Positions 9,713 through 17,569 of a stretch of 64,000 bases of DNA are shown piece by piece. Within the stretch, counting starts at the first letter, position 1, and every line of letters starts with the position of its first letter. The stretch is from Nocardioides oceani (lineage in GTDB: Bacteria; Actinomycetota; Actinomycetes; Propionibacteriales; Nocardioidaceae). Location of the stretch: positions 1-64,000 of the forward strand of contig NZ_JAUHJQ010000010.1 in assembly GCF_030412965.1 (NCBI RefSeq), given 5' to 3'. A program made the position numbers and the translations under genes. The notes below the pieces were generated by a model. It worked only from the letters and a program-made list of their open reading frames with translations, was not told where the DNA came from and made no database searches.

Positions 9713-11253
9713 CAGTTGCCTGCCTCGTCGGTGGTGTTGAGGATCCGGACGCCGCGGAAGAGCGCCGTCGGGCAGCCGTGGCTGACCGCCGCGACCTGGC
9801 CGGGCTGGGCCTTGCCGCAGTTGAACGCGCCGCCGAGCACCCAGGTGTCGGGGCCGCCGACGGCCTCCATCGAGCCCCAGAAGTCGGTGGTCGTCGACTG
9901 GTACGCCGCGTCGCGCACCTGCCCGACGAGCTCGCCGTCGCGGATGGCGTAGAACCGCTGGCCGGTGAACTGGAAGTTGTAGCGCTGCATGTCGATGCTC
10001 CAGGACTTGTCGCCCACGACGTAGAGCCCGCGCTCGACGCGGCCGATCAGCTCCTCGGTGCTCGGCCCGTCGGGCGCCGGCTGCAGGGAGACGTTCGCCA
10101 TCCGCTGGATCGGGATGTGGCCGGGGGAGTCGGCGTACGCGCAGCCGTTGGAGCGGCCCTGCGGGTGCTCGGGGCCGGCCAGCTCGGGCTTCATCGCGGC
10201 CATCGGCCGGTCCAGCTGGTAGCCGACGAGCACGCCGTCGCGGACGATGTCCCACGATTGCGTGGCGACGCCCTCGTCGTCGTACCCGGTCGTCGCCAGG
10301 CCGTGCTCGACGGTGCGGTCGCCGGTGACGTTCATGACCGGGCTGCCGTACTGCAGCGTGCCGAGCTTGTCGTACGTCGCGAAGCTGGTGCCGGCGTAGT
10401 TGGCCTCGTAGCCCAGCGCCCGGTCGAGCTCGGTGGCGTGCCCGATGGACTCGTGGATGGTGAGCCAGAGGTTCGAGGGGTGGATGACCAGGTCGTAGTC
10501 GCCGGCCTCGACGCTGGGCGCCCGGAGCTTCTCGGCGAGCAGCTCGGGGACCTCGGCGATCTCGGCGTCCCAGTCCCACAGCGGCCCGGCGGCCCCGCCG
10601 ACGAGGTACTCGTAGCCTCGGCCGACCGGCGGGGCGATGCTCGCCATCGAGTCGAAGGTGTCCGCGCCGGTGCCCATCGCCTCGAACGACGGCTGCAGCC
10701 GCACGCGCCGCTGGGTCGTCCGCGTGCCCGACAGGTCGGCGTAGTACTTGTGCTCGTCGACCTGCTGCAGGTCGGCGCTGGCGTGGTCGACCGCCGCCCC
10801 GGTGCGCAGCCGTTGCGTCCAGTCGATGAGGAGCGCGGCCTTCTCGGCGACCGGCACCGAGAACGGGTCGATCTCGAAGGCGGAGACCCAGGTGACGTCG
10901 TCGTACACCGGTTCCGGGGCCAGCTCGACCGGCGTCGGCGTCATCGCGGCGGCGACCTGGGCCACCTGGACGGCCGTGTCGGCGACGCGCACCGCCTCCT
11001 CGGGCGTGAGCACCACGCCGGAGGCGAAGCCCCACGCGCCGCGGTGGACGACGCGGACCGCGAAGCCGAGGTCCTCGGCGTCGCTCGCGCCCTGCAGCAC
11101 GCCGTCGCGCACACCGAGGTGCTGGTAGCGGACGCGCTCGAAGCGGAACTCCGCGTGGCTCGCGCCGAGCTCGCGCGCCCGGCTCAGCGCCACCTCGCCG
11201 AGCTGGCGGTGGGGGAGGGCGGTGAAGGTGGGATCGAGACCCGGCGCGCTCAT
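9712..11253 (-). CDS. tldD: TldD-type zinc metallopeptidase
   Basis: A 513-residue protein. The catalytic zinc motif HExxxH is H267-E-S-I-G-H271, followed by ATELDRALGYEANYAGTSF, typical of TldD. Cysteines in QGRSNGCAYADSPGH and GAFNCGKAQPGQ match the C-terminal beta domain of the family. It should form a heterodimer with the TldE-like protein encoded directly downstream. ATG 11253 is 82 bp from the divergent sulfotransferase start. Function is cytosolic proteolysis of small or unfolded peptides; a specific substrate cannot be inferred here. Confidence 0.93.
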   Translation of the reverse strand: MSAPGLDPTFTALPHRQLGEVALSRARELGASHAEFRFERVRYQHLGVRDGVLQGASDAEDLGFAVRVVHRGAWGFASGVVLTPEEAVRVADTAVQVAQVAAAMTPTPVELAPEPVYDDVTWVSAFEIDPFSVPVAEKAALLIDWTQRLRTGAAVDHASADLQQVDEHKYYADLSGTRTTQRRVRLQPSFEAMGTGADTFDSMASIAPPVGRGYEYLVGGAAGPLWDWDAEIAEVPELLAEKLRAPSVEAGDYDLVIHPSNLWLTIHESIGHATELDRALGYEANYAGTSFATYDKLGTLQYGSPVMNVTGDRTVEHGLATTGYDDEGVATQSWDIVRDGVLVGYQLDRPMAAMKPELAGPEHPQGRSNGCAYADSPGHIPIQRMANVSLQPAPDGPSTEELIGRVERGLYVVGDKSWSIDMQRYNFQFTGQRFYAIRDGELVGQVRDAAYQSTTTDFWGSMEAVGGPDTWVLGGAFNCGKAQPGQVAAVSHGCPTALFRGVRILNTTDEAGN

Positions 11254-11295
11254 GACGGCGACCCTAGCCGCGGTCCCCGACCGTGGCGCCAGGGG

Positions 11296-11328
11296 TTTGC
11301 GTGGGGCCGGTCGGCGCGTCGTTAGGGT
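11296..11328 (+). promoter_or_regulatory. Promoter giving a leaderless sulfotransferase mRNA
   Basis: A -10-like TAGGGT at 11323-11328 ends 7 nt before the ATG at 11336, with a weak TTGCGT -35-like element about 20 bp upstream. No ribosome site lies between. This geometry is typical of leaderless transcripts in actinobacteria. Confidence 0.5.
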
Positions 11329-11335
11329 GCTCCCC

Positions 11336-12025
11336 ATGAGCTCACCGGCGTGGTTGGGGATCGGCGCGCAGCGCAGCGGCACGACGTGGTTCACCGACCT
11401 GCTCACCCAGCACCCCGCCGTGGGGCTCGGCACCAACGGGAAGAAGGAGCAGCAGCTGCTGCACAAGGTCGCCGACGGCCGGGTCGAGGCCGCGGAGTAC
11501 CTCGACCTCTTCCCCGCCGACGGCGTCCACCGCGGTGAGTGGACCCCGCAGTCGCTGCGCCACGCGTCCGCGCCCGCGACCGCCGCCCGGCTCGTGCCGG
11601 ACGCGCCGGTCCTGGTGCTGCTGCGCGACCCGGTCGAGCGGTTCCGCTCCGCGATGCGGCTCGCCGCCACCCGCGGCAAGTCCTGGCCCTACCCCGTCCC
11701 GATCACCATCCAGACCTGGAGCGGCTTCTACGCCGACCAGCTCGACGCCTGGGCCGCGGCCGTGGGCCGCGACCGGATGCACGTCATGGTCTACGAGGTC
11801 GTCCGTCGCGACCCCCAGGCCGCGGTCGGCGAGGTGTGGCGGCTCATCGGCGTCGACCCCGTGCCGCTGGCCGAGGTCGAGCGCGCCTCCGGCTCGTCGT
11901 CCCAGGCCGAGTGGGAGTGGACGCCGGGGCTGAAGGAGTCCCTGCAGGTGATGTACCGCCCGCAGGCCGAGCGGCTCGCGAAGGACTGGGGCCTCGACGT
12001 CTCGGGCTGGTCCGGCCTGCACTGA
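11336..12025 (+). CDS. PAPS-dependent sulfotransferase family protein
   Basis: A 229-residue protein with the two PAPS-binding elements: a 5'-phosphosulfate loop GAQRSGTTWFTDLL near residues 9-22 and a 3'-phosphate block VLVLLRDPVERFRSAMR. Such enzymes transfer sulfate from PAPS to a hydroxyl or amine of a lipid, sugar or small molecule. At 229 residues it is at the short end of the family, although both motifs are intact. The acceptor is unknown and no PAPS-synthesis or carbohydrate genes are adjacent. It is divergent from tldD and probably leaderless. Confidence 0.85.
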   Translation: MSSPAWLGIGAQRSGTTWFTDLLTQHPAVGLGTNGKKEQQLLHKVADGRVEAAEYLDLFPADGVHRGEWTPQSLRHASAPATAARLVPDAPVLVLLRDPVERFRSAMRLAATRGKSWPYPVPITIQTWSGFYADQLDAWAAAVGRDRMHVMVYEVVRRDPQAAVGEVWRLIGVDPVPLAEVERASGSSSQAEWEWTPGLKESLQVMYRPQAERLAKDWGLDVSGWSGLH

Positions 12026-12052
12026 CCGGCTGCCGGCCGTCGTCGGCCCGGA

Positions 12053-12325
12053 TCAGCTGAGCGGACCGACCTCGACGACCCAGTCCCGGCCCAGCTCGCG
12101 CTGCAGGCGCTCGGCGAGGACCGGCGCCTCGTCGACGTACCCCCGGCGGGCGTCCTCGTCGGTCCAGCCGTACCGGTGGTCGCCGTGCCACAGCGCGTTC
12201 CAGCGGTCCAGGTCGCTGGCCAGCTCGTCGGAGAGCCGAGGCCAGTCCTCGCGGCCCGTCCCACCCTCGTGCCACAGCGGCCAGTCGGCGCTGTGGTCGC
12301 TCATCAGCCGCACGACCTCTGCCAC
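12053..12325 (-). CDS. Small conserved-looking protein of unknown function
   Basis: A 90-residue acidic protein rich in tryptophan: VVRLMSDHSADWPLWHEGG, then WPRLSDELASDLDRWNALWH. GTG 12325 is chosen; an ATG at 12304 is the alternative and removes seven residues. No signal peptide or membrane segment is visible. Codon use matches the neighbours, with strong third-position GC, which supports it as real. I do not recognise a family name. It is convergent with the sulfotransferase gene, 27 bp away. Confidence 0.65.
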   Translation of the reverse strand: MAEVVRLMSDHSADWPLWHEGGTGREDWPRLSDELASDLDRWNALWHGDHRYGWTDEDARRGYVDEAPVLAERLQRELGRDWVVEVGPLS

Positions 12326-12369
12326 GCGGCGAGCGTACGGGCGTGGGGCCGTGCCGTCCCCGCCGCAGC

Positions 12370-12386
12370 CGGATCGTTGAGATCCG
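12370..12386. promoter_or_regulatory. Short inverted repeat
   Basis: CGGATC (12370-12375) and GATCCG (12381-12386) are separated by GTTGA, midway between two divergent genes. It could be an operator; no regulator can be assigned. Confidence 0.3.
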
Positions 12387-12455
12387 TTCGAGGGGGCAAC
12401 GGGGAGGTCGACGTACCTCTGCGGCTCGGCCCGCGCACCTCCCGGGAGACGCCCT

Positions 12456-13331
12456 GTGACACCTGGCTCCGACAGCCCGACGCTGCGCCGGCGGCTGGAG
12501 GCCGGCCGTCTCGTCGCGGGCTCGCTCCTCGAGCTGGGGATCAAGGCGTACGGCGCCGGCGCGGCCGTGGCGGTCGCGCTGAGCGACGCGGAGACGGTGG
12601 GCGGCAAGGGGCAGGACGCGATCGCAGCGGTGCCGAGCCTGGCCGAGCGGTACCGCGCGGCGGAGTACGTCGTGGAGCATCGACAGGAGATCCAGGTCGC
12701 CCTCGACCACGTGAACGAGCAGACGCCTCCGCAGGCGGAGCTCGAGGAGGCCATCGAGAGCAGCACGCAGACGCTGGACGGGATCGAGACGACGTACAGC
12801 GAGGTCCTCGAGGCCAGGGACGCGCTGCCCTGGGACCCCGGCGACGCGTGGGGCCACGTCCGCGAGGCCTGGGACGCGAAGCCGGACCTGGCTTCGATCG
12901 GCGACCTGGCCGCGGCCGCCGAGCGGGTCGGTCCGTACCTGGACCAGGTGGAGGTGCTGACGCCCGTCTACTACGGCGGGCTGCTCGCCGTGGTGGACAA
13001 CTTCGCCAGCGACGAGATCGCCGGCACGCTCGGGGTCATGGCGCTGGCCTTCGGGCTCGCCTTCGTGCTCGGCCAGGCGGTCGGCTTCTGGGTACGTCGG
13101 GGCCGGCCGGGGCTCGTGGCCCGCATGCTGCAGCGGTGGGGTGCGCGCACGTTCCGCGGCTGGTACGTCCGGAACCTGCCCGACGCCCTCGGCTCGCCGT
13201 TGTACGCCGTCGCGCGTGAGCGCGTGCAGCGCGACATCGTCGCGGACCCGGAGCATGCGCTGGACCCCGAGACGCTGCACGAGCTCGAGCGGTACTTCGC
13301 GAGCAGACGACCGGGCGAGCCCGGCCCGTGA
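12456..13331 (+). CDS. Membrane-anchored protein of unknown function
   Basis: A 291-residue protein. Residues 1 to about 180 are mostly helical and soluble, with a possible coiled coil near RYRAAEYVVEHRQEIQVALD. One clear transmembrane segment follows near 188-212 (GTLGVMALAFGLAFVLGQAV), then a basic stretch WVRRGRPG and a C-terminal helical domain of about 75 residues. A further hydrophobic stretch near residues 20-42 may be membrane-associated. GTG 12456 follows GGGAG. I recognise no family. The gene ends 46 bp before the Nudix gene on the same strand. Confidence 0.7.
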   Translation: MTPGSDSPTLRRRLEAGRLVAGSLLELGIKAYGAGAAVAVALSDAETVGGKGQDAIAAVPSLAERYRAAEYVVEHRQEIQVALDHVNEQTPPQAELEEAIESSTQTLDGIETTYSEVLEARDALPWDPGDAWGHVREAWDAKPDLASIGDLAAAAERVGPYLDQVEVLTPVYYGGLLAVVDNFASDEIAGTLGVMALAFGLAFVLGQAVGFWVRRGRPGLVARMLQRWGARTFRGWYVRNLPDALGSPLYAVARERVQRDIVADPEHALDPETLHELERYFASRRPGEPGP

Positions 13332-13377
13332 GTGAGGCCTGCGCCGGTTCGTCGGTGGTGCCTGCTTCGATCAGCGC

Positions 13378-13791
13378 GTGCACGAGGTCGTCGTCGGGGC
13401 GTTGGTCCGCGGAGGTCGGGTCCTGCTCGCGCACCGGCGCCCGGACAAGCGGGCGTTCCCCGGTGTCTGGGACCTGCCCGGGGGACTCGTCGAGGGGTCC
13501 GAGCCCGAGCTCGAGGCGCTCGCGCGCGAGCTGCACGAGGAGCTGGGGGTGCGGATCGAGACGGGCGCGGCGTCCCCCCTGTGCCGGGTGGTCGTCCGGG
13601 CGACGGACGAGCCGGCGCTCCTGAGCGCCTGGCTCGTGCCCGCCTGGCGCGGCACGGCCGTGAACGTCGCGCCCGAGGAGCACGACGGCCTCGGCTGGTT
13701 CGGCGCGACCGAGCTGCCGGCGTTCGCGCATGCCCTCGTGCGGTCCTCGGTCCTCGACGCGCTCGACGCCCGCGGCGAGCACCGCGGGTAG
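13378..13791 (+). CDS. Nudix hydrolase
   Basis: A 137-residue protein containing a complete Nudix box: G-x5-E-x7-REL-x-EE-x-GV in GGLVEGSEPELEALARELHE followed by ELGV. The preceding AFPGVWDLPGG is typical of MutT-like and ADP-ribose-type hydrolases. It cleaves a nucleoside diphosphate linked to another group; the exact substrate cannot be told. GTG 13378 places the first beta strand directly at the N-terminus, the usual arrangement; no strong ribosome site is visible. All catalytic glutamates are present. Confidence 0.9.
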   Translation: MHEVVVGALVRGGRVLLAHRRPDKRAFPGVWDLPGGLVEGSEPELEALARELHEELGVRIETGAASPLCRVVVRATDEPALLSAWLVPAWRGTAVNVAPEEHDGLGWFGATELPAFAHALVRSSVLDALDARGEHRG

Positions 13792-13872
13792 GCCGCCGGG
13801 TCGTGTGTCCCTCGACGGGCGCCGGCGCGTCCTGCGGCACACGACGCCCATGACCGGCGCCGCGACGAGCGC

Positions 13873-14376
13873 TCAGCCCGCCTGCGGCTGTCCGAGCTCC
13901 GGGCGCACGAGCACCTCGAAGCTGCTCCCGTCGTGCGCCGCGTCGAACCGGCCGACGCGCTCGAAGCCGAGGGACTCCACGACCCGCAGGGCGCGGGCGT
14001 TGGACGACGCCACGGTGACGCGGAAGGCCGGGGGTGCGAACGTCGCCCGGCCGAATGCCAGGCCGGCGGAGATCGCCTGCCGCCCGAGGCCCCGGCCGAC
14101 CACCTGCGGCCTCAGCCCGCCGCCGGTGTCGAGCGCCCGGTCGTCGTACGCCCAGCCGGGCACCTGCCCGTCGACGCCGAAGGAGCGGAAGCCCACCAGC
14201 CGGTCGGCGGCCGTCACCGCGTGGAAGCCGGATCCGGGCTGCAGCAACCGGTCGGGGTCCGCGCTGGTCATGTCGTAGCAGTCGTACGGCGGGTCGTAGC
14301 GCCAGGTGCAGATGTCCAGCGCGTGCTCCGCCGTCAGCGGCACGACCTGCATGCGTCCCATCCCGGCCGCGGTCAT
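13873..14376 (-). CDS. GNAT family acetyltransferase
   Basis: A 167-residue protein with a GNAT acyl-CoA-binding block, GGLRPQVVGRGLGRQAISAG (the RGxG turn followed by a helix), and the C-terminal ASSNARALRVVESLGFERVG typical of the fold. The N-terminal part WRYDPPYDCYDM is also common in small actinobacterial GNATs. The acceptor is unknown. Its ATG overlaps the stop of the upstream gene (TGATG at 14374-14378), implying coupled translation; internal ATGs at 14361 and 14352 are possible shorter starts. Confidence 0.8.
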   Translation of the reverse strand: MTAAGMGRMQVVPLTAEHALDICTWRYDPPYDCYDMTSADPDRLLQPGSGFHAVTAADRLVGFRSFGVDGQVPGWAYDDRALDTGGGLRPQVVGRGLGRQAISAGLAFGRATFAPPAFRVTVASSNARALRVVESLGFERVGRFDAAHDGSSFEVLVRPELGQPQAG

Positions 14377-14966
14377 CACGCGAGCGTCCGGCGCATGACC
14401 AGGCGCGGCAGCCCGGAGGCGACCGCGTCGGTCGTGCCGACGACCTCGAAGCCGGCCCGCTCGAACATCGCGCGGACGCCGACGAAGCCCATCGTGAGGT
14501 CGATCCGGCCGGGCGGGTCGACCGGGTGGGCCTCGACCGCCGTAGCGCCCCGGGAGGCGGCGTACGCCACCGCGCCCTCGAGCATCGCCGCGGTGACCCC
14601 CTGCCGCCGCCGGCCGCCGCGCACGACCAGGCAGATGATCGACCAGACGGGTACGTCGTCGACCGGGCGGATGAGGCGGCTGCGCTCCAGCCGGGGGATC
14701 TCCGTGCGCGGGGAGATGCTGCACCAGCCGACCGGTTCGCCGTCGCGGTAGGTGACCACCCCGGGCGGGTGCTCGCGCTCGCTGAGGCGCCGTGCGGCCT
14801 GCTCGCGGCTGCCGCCGCCCAGCCGGTCGATCTCGGCGGCCGGCAGGCGGTGGGAGAGGCACCAGCAGTGGGTGGCACGCCGGTTCGGGTTGACGACGTC
14901 GGCGAAGTCCTCGAAGCGGTCGGGGGTGACGGGGTGGGTCTCCCACCGAGGGTCGGCGCCGGGCAC
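14376..14966 (-). CDS. GNAT family acetyltransferase
   Basis: A 196-residue protein. The acyl-CoA site reads IICLVVRGGRRRQGVTAAML (a V-x3-RxxG-type turn) and the end carries GFVGVRAMFERAGFEVVG. The N-terminal THCWCLSHRLPAAE is a Cys/Trp signature I associate with one GNAT subgroup common in actinobacteria. GTG 14966 is chosen because upstream codons lose protein-like character. It is translationally coupled to the GNAT gene downstream; the pair could act on related substrates, but none can be named. Confidence 0.8.
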   Translation of the reverse strand: MPGADPRWETHPVTPDRFEDFADVVNPNRRATHCWCLSHRLPAAEIDRLGGGSREQAARRLSEREHPPGVVTYRDGEPVGWCSISPRTEIPRLERSRLIRPVDDVPVWSIICLVVRGGRRRQGVTAAMLEGAVAYAASRGATAVEAHPVDPPGRIDLTMGFVGVRAMFERAGFEVVGTTDAVASGLPRLVMRRTLA

Positions 14967-15037
14967 GAGGCGATGATGACCTTCCTCGGCGGCGCCCGCC
15001 AGGGGCGGACGACCGCGGACCGCCGCTGGGTCCACGG

Positions 15038-16771
15038 TCAGGCACCGTCCTCGGTGAGGGACGCGGCCGGAAGCCAGTCGGCACCGAGCAGCGCGGCCAG
15101 GTCCGCGAGGCCGGTGGTGTCGCTGCCCACGGTGTCGGAGGCGGCGGCGATCCGCTCCACCATCACCTTGCCGACCTGCTCCTCGACCGTGCCCTCGGCG
15201 TACGCGATGTGCCACGGCGAGACCTGGTGGTCCCGGTGCGTCCGGCCGGTGACCTGCCGCCCGGCGATGCCGGAGAAGCGGGCCTGGTGGAAGAGCCCGA
15301 CCCTGGGCTCGGTGCTTGCCTGGCGGCCGTCGGCGAGGGTCTCGCCCGCGTGCAGGCTGATCGAGGCGACGGTGGTGAAGACGCAGACCTTCGCCTGCCC
15401 GGTCTGGAACCTGAGCCGCTCGGCCTCGGCGTCGAACCGGTCGCGGCCGTAGATCGTGGCCACCTCGATCCCGGCGTCACGCAGCCGGTCGGCGATGGGG
15501 TCGGCGGCGGTCGTCACGAACTCCACCGAGCACGCCACCTGCCGCTCGGCCTCGACCTGCTGGGCGATCCAGGCGACGGTGGAGTCGACGCGGATCAGGC
15601 CGGCCTTCTGCCGGAACCTCAGCAGCGCGGCCCGCCCCTTGGCGACGTTGCGCCCGCGGCGCGCGAGGTCCATCTCGCGGCAGAACTCGCCCCACTCGGC
15701 TTCGTACGCCGTCCGCTCCGCCGGCGTGAGCGCCACCGGCATGCCCGAGATCGGCACCGGCCCCCACGGCGCGGCCCGGTGCAGCATCGCCGGGGGCCGC
15801 TCGTCGGCGAGCCAGCCGCGGACGAGCTCGAGGTCCGCGGCGCGCCGAGCCGGGTCCGCGGTCCACGCGGCGCCGTACCGGCCCTGCTCCACGGCGACGC
15901 CGTGCCGCTCGAGCGCGGCGGCGAACGTGCTCCCGGGCTGGCTCGCCGAGGTCCACTCCCGCATCGGCTCGCCGAGCACCTGCGCGTAGGCCGGGGCGAG
16001 GTACGGCAGCTCCAGCGGCGTGTGCCCGGGGGTCGCGGTCGTCGCGATGACGAACGGCGCCTGGTCGTGCGGCCGTCCGTGCCCCGAGATCCGCGCCCAG
16101 AGCTTCCAGCGCTTCGTCGTCGTGCGCCGCAGGGCGTGCGCCTCGTCGGCGATGATCACGTCCCATGCGTGGTCCGTGACCTTCTCCAGCCGGTCCCAGG
16201 TGATCACCACCCACTCCAGGCCGCCGTCGCCGAGCGCGGTGATCGTGCGACACCAGTGTCCGATGGTGATCGCGGCGGGCCGGTCGGCCACGACGAGCAC
16301 CCGCCGCGCGCCACGCAGGTCGCCCACCGCCGTCGCGCCCAGGACCGCGGAGATCGTCTTGCCCACTCCGGGCTCGTCGGCCAGCAGGAACAGCCGTCCA
16401 CCCGCCGCCGCCCGCTCCGCGATCGCGTCGGCCGCCTCGAACTGGATCCTCTGCGGCTCGAGCGTGTCGGTCGGCTCCGGCGCCAGCGTCGGGTCGTCGG
16501 GGTTGAGGGTGTTCTCGAGGAACCGGCCGAGCGTGTGCGGGCCGGGGGAGTACGCCGCCAGGTGCTCGGGCAGCGCGCGCCCGACGTGCAGGTGGGCCTT
16601 GACCGCCGGGTGCCAGCTGGCGCCGTCGACCTGGGTCCCGTACGGCACGTCGAGCACCCAGGTCCGTTCACCCGGCCCCGCCGTCGGCAGCGGCCGCGGG
16701 GCCTGTCGAGTGCCGCCGCGCCGGCCCGGAGAGCTGCGGCGACGCGCGCCGGGTCGGGGAGTGCTGGCCAC
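15038..16771 (-). CDS. SNF2-like SF2 helicase resembling actinophage helicases
   Basis: A 577-residue protein with superfamily-2 motifs: Walker A LADEPGVGKTISAVLGA (near residue 130), DEAH box VIIADEAHALRRTTTKRW, motif III ATTATPGHTP and motif VI GRQVTGRTHRD. The compact arrangement with no accessory domains resembles helicases I know from actinophages and mobile elements more than cellular SNF2 proteins, but base composition is like the surroundings and there is no integrase or phage neighbour. GTG 16771 is the likely start. It may be a domesticated element or a stand-alone defence or repair gene. Confidence 0.85.
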   Translation of the reverse strand: MASTPRPGARRRSSPGRRGGTRQAPRPLPTAGPGERTWVLDVPYGTQVDGASWHPAVKAHLHVGRALPEHLAAYSPGPHTLGRFLENTLNPDDPTLAPEPTDTLEPQRIQFEAADAIAERAAAGGRLFLLADEPGVGKTISAVLGATAVGDLRGARRVLVVADRPAAITIGHWCRTITALGDGGLEWVVITWDRLEKVTDHAWDVIIADEAHALRRTTTKRWKLWARISGHGRPHDQAPFVIATTATPGHTPLELPYLAPAYAQVLGEPMREWTSASQPGSTFAAALERHGVAVEQGRYGAAWTADPARRAADLELVRGWLADERPPAMLHRAAPWGPVPISGMPVALTPAERTAYEAEWGEFCREMDLARRGRNVAKGRAALLRFRQKAGLIRVDSTVAWIAQQVEAERQVACSVEFVTTAADPIADRLRDAGIEVATIYGRDRFDAEAERLRFQTGQAKVCVFTTVASISLHAGETLADGRQASTEPRVGLFHQARFSGIAGRQVTGRTHRDHQVSPWHIAYAEGTVEEQVGKVMVERIAAASDTVGSDTTGLADLAALLGADWLPAASLTEDGA

Positions 16772-16912
16772 CCCCGGACGCTACCGGCGCTCCCGCCCCG
16801 GCCGTCGGCGGCGCTCCGACGCCCGACCTGCGCACGCTGGTGCCCTGGTGGGGGCCCGCTCACGCCGCTGCTCGTCGTCCCCGCGGACGCGCTGGCGTAC
16901 GCGCAGATGGGG

Positions 16913-16941
16913 GTGACCCGCCGCGGCCAGTCCGTTAGCCT
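16913..16941 (+). promoter_or_regulatory. Promoter within the 16772-17103 intergenic region
   Basis: GTGACC (16913-16918), a 17-bp spacer and TAGCCT (16936-16941) form a plausible promoter. The predicted start is about 7 nt downstream, at or next to a GTG at 16949, which opens a 20-residue reading frame. The rest of this 332-bp gene-free stretch before 16913 shows nothing recognisable. Confidence 0.4.
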
Positions 16942-16948
16942 GGCCGTG

Positions 16949-17011
16949 GTGGCACGCCACCGACTGCGCTTCCACGTGGCAGACCACGTGAATCATCGCG
17001 GAGAGGCCTGA
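16949..17011 (+). CDS. Possible leaderless leader peptide, 20 residues, His/Arg-rich
   Basis: Starting at GTG 16949 the frame reads MARHRLRFHVADHVNHRGEA and then stops at TGA 17009-17011. Four of twenty residues are histidine and four are arginine. The start coincides with the predicted transcript start of the promoter at 16913-16941, so it would be leaderless; an overlapping GTG at 16946 is the alternative. It precedes three palindromes and then the DUF1801-like gene. Whether it is translated is unknown; the case rests on position. Confidence 0.3.
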   Translation: MARHRLRFHVADHVNHRGEA

Positions 17012-17019
17012 CCAGCTCA

Positions 17020-17085
17020 GGACATGTCCGGATGGGGTGCGGCGCACTGTGCGCTGACTTCATTCCACCGATGCGCCGGCATCGG
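17020..17085 (+). promoter_or_regulatory. Three palindromes between the leader peptide and the DUF1801-like gene
   Basis: GGACATGTCC (17020-17029) is a perfect 10-bp palindrome, GCGCAC-T-GTGCGC (17042-17054) has 6-bp arms, and CCGATGC-GCCG-GCATCGG (17068-17085) is a 7-bp hairpin ending 6 nt before the GAGAGG ribosome site of the next gene. In RNA the last hairpin could affect ribosome access or terminate transcription; as DNA the elements could be operators. Confidence 0.4.
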
Positions 17086-17103
17086 ATGACGAGAGGACAT
17101 GAC

Positions 17104-17457
17104 ATGTCGTCGAAGGACGAGAAGAACCTGACGCAGGTGACCGACAAGATCTCGGCGATGGACGAGCCGCGCCGGTCGACGATGCAGCGGGTGCACGACG
17201 TCATCATGACGGCGGCCCCCGCCCTCAAGCCGCGCATCTGGTACGGGATGCCCGCCTACGCGGCCTCGGCCAGCGCGCCGGCGCTGATCACCCTGCGCAA
17301 CGACGAGCGGATCAACCTCGCGCTCACCGAGAAGGCGCCCTTCCGCGCAGCAGGCGGCGTCGACGGCCAGCTGATGCCGGCCGCCTGGTACCTCGAGGAC
17401 CTGGACGACGCCACCGAGACGCGTGTCGCCGAGATCGTCCGATCAGTCGTCGGCTGA
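17104..17457 (+). CDS. DUF1801 / YdhG-like small protein
   Basis: A 117-residue protein with the fold signature of the DUF1801 family: MDEPRRSTMQRVHDVIMTAA, then PRIWYGMPAYA and a C-terminal region ending AEIVRSVVG. Relatives such as YdhG are annotated as possible iron chaperones (frataxin-like fold), but biochemical roles are largely unknown. It is cytosolic with no cysteines. ATG 17104 is preceded by GAGAGG at 17091-17096. The upstream leader contains a promoter, a possible 20-residue peptide and three palindromes, suggesting regulated expression. Confidence 0.75.
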   Translation: MSSKDEKNLTQVTDKISAMDEPRRSTMQRVHDVIMTAAPALKPRIWYGMPAYAASASAPALITLRNDERINLALTEKAPFRAAGGVDGQLMPAAWYLEDLDDATETRVAEIVRSVVG

Positions 17458-17569
17458 GCGGTCGTCCACCTCCCGGCACGTCGTGGTGTCCGGAGGGGGT
17501 CCGGCCAGTCAGTTCGTCCGCTCGTCCCGGCCTGGACAGGTGTGTCCGACAGGCGGCGACGTGGGATTG

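Noticed and set aside
16972..16990. Paired CACGTG sites as an operator
   Set aside because: They fall inside the candidate leader peptide and arise from His-Val codons, so they may be coding coincidence.
15038..17104. Prophage remnant around the SF2 helicase
   Set aside because: No integrase, terminase, capsid or attachment-site repeats, and the base composition matches the neighbours.
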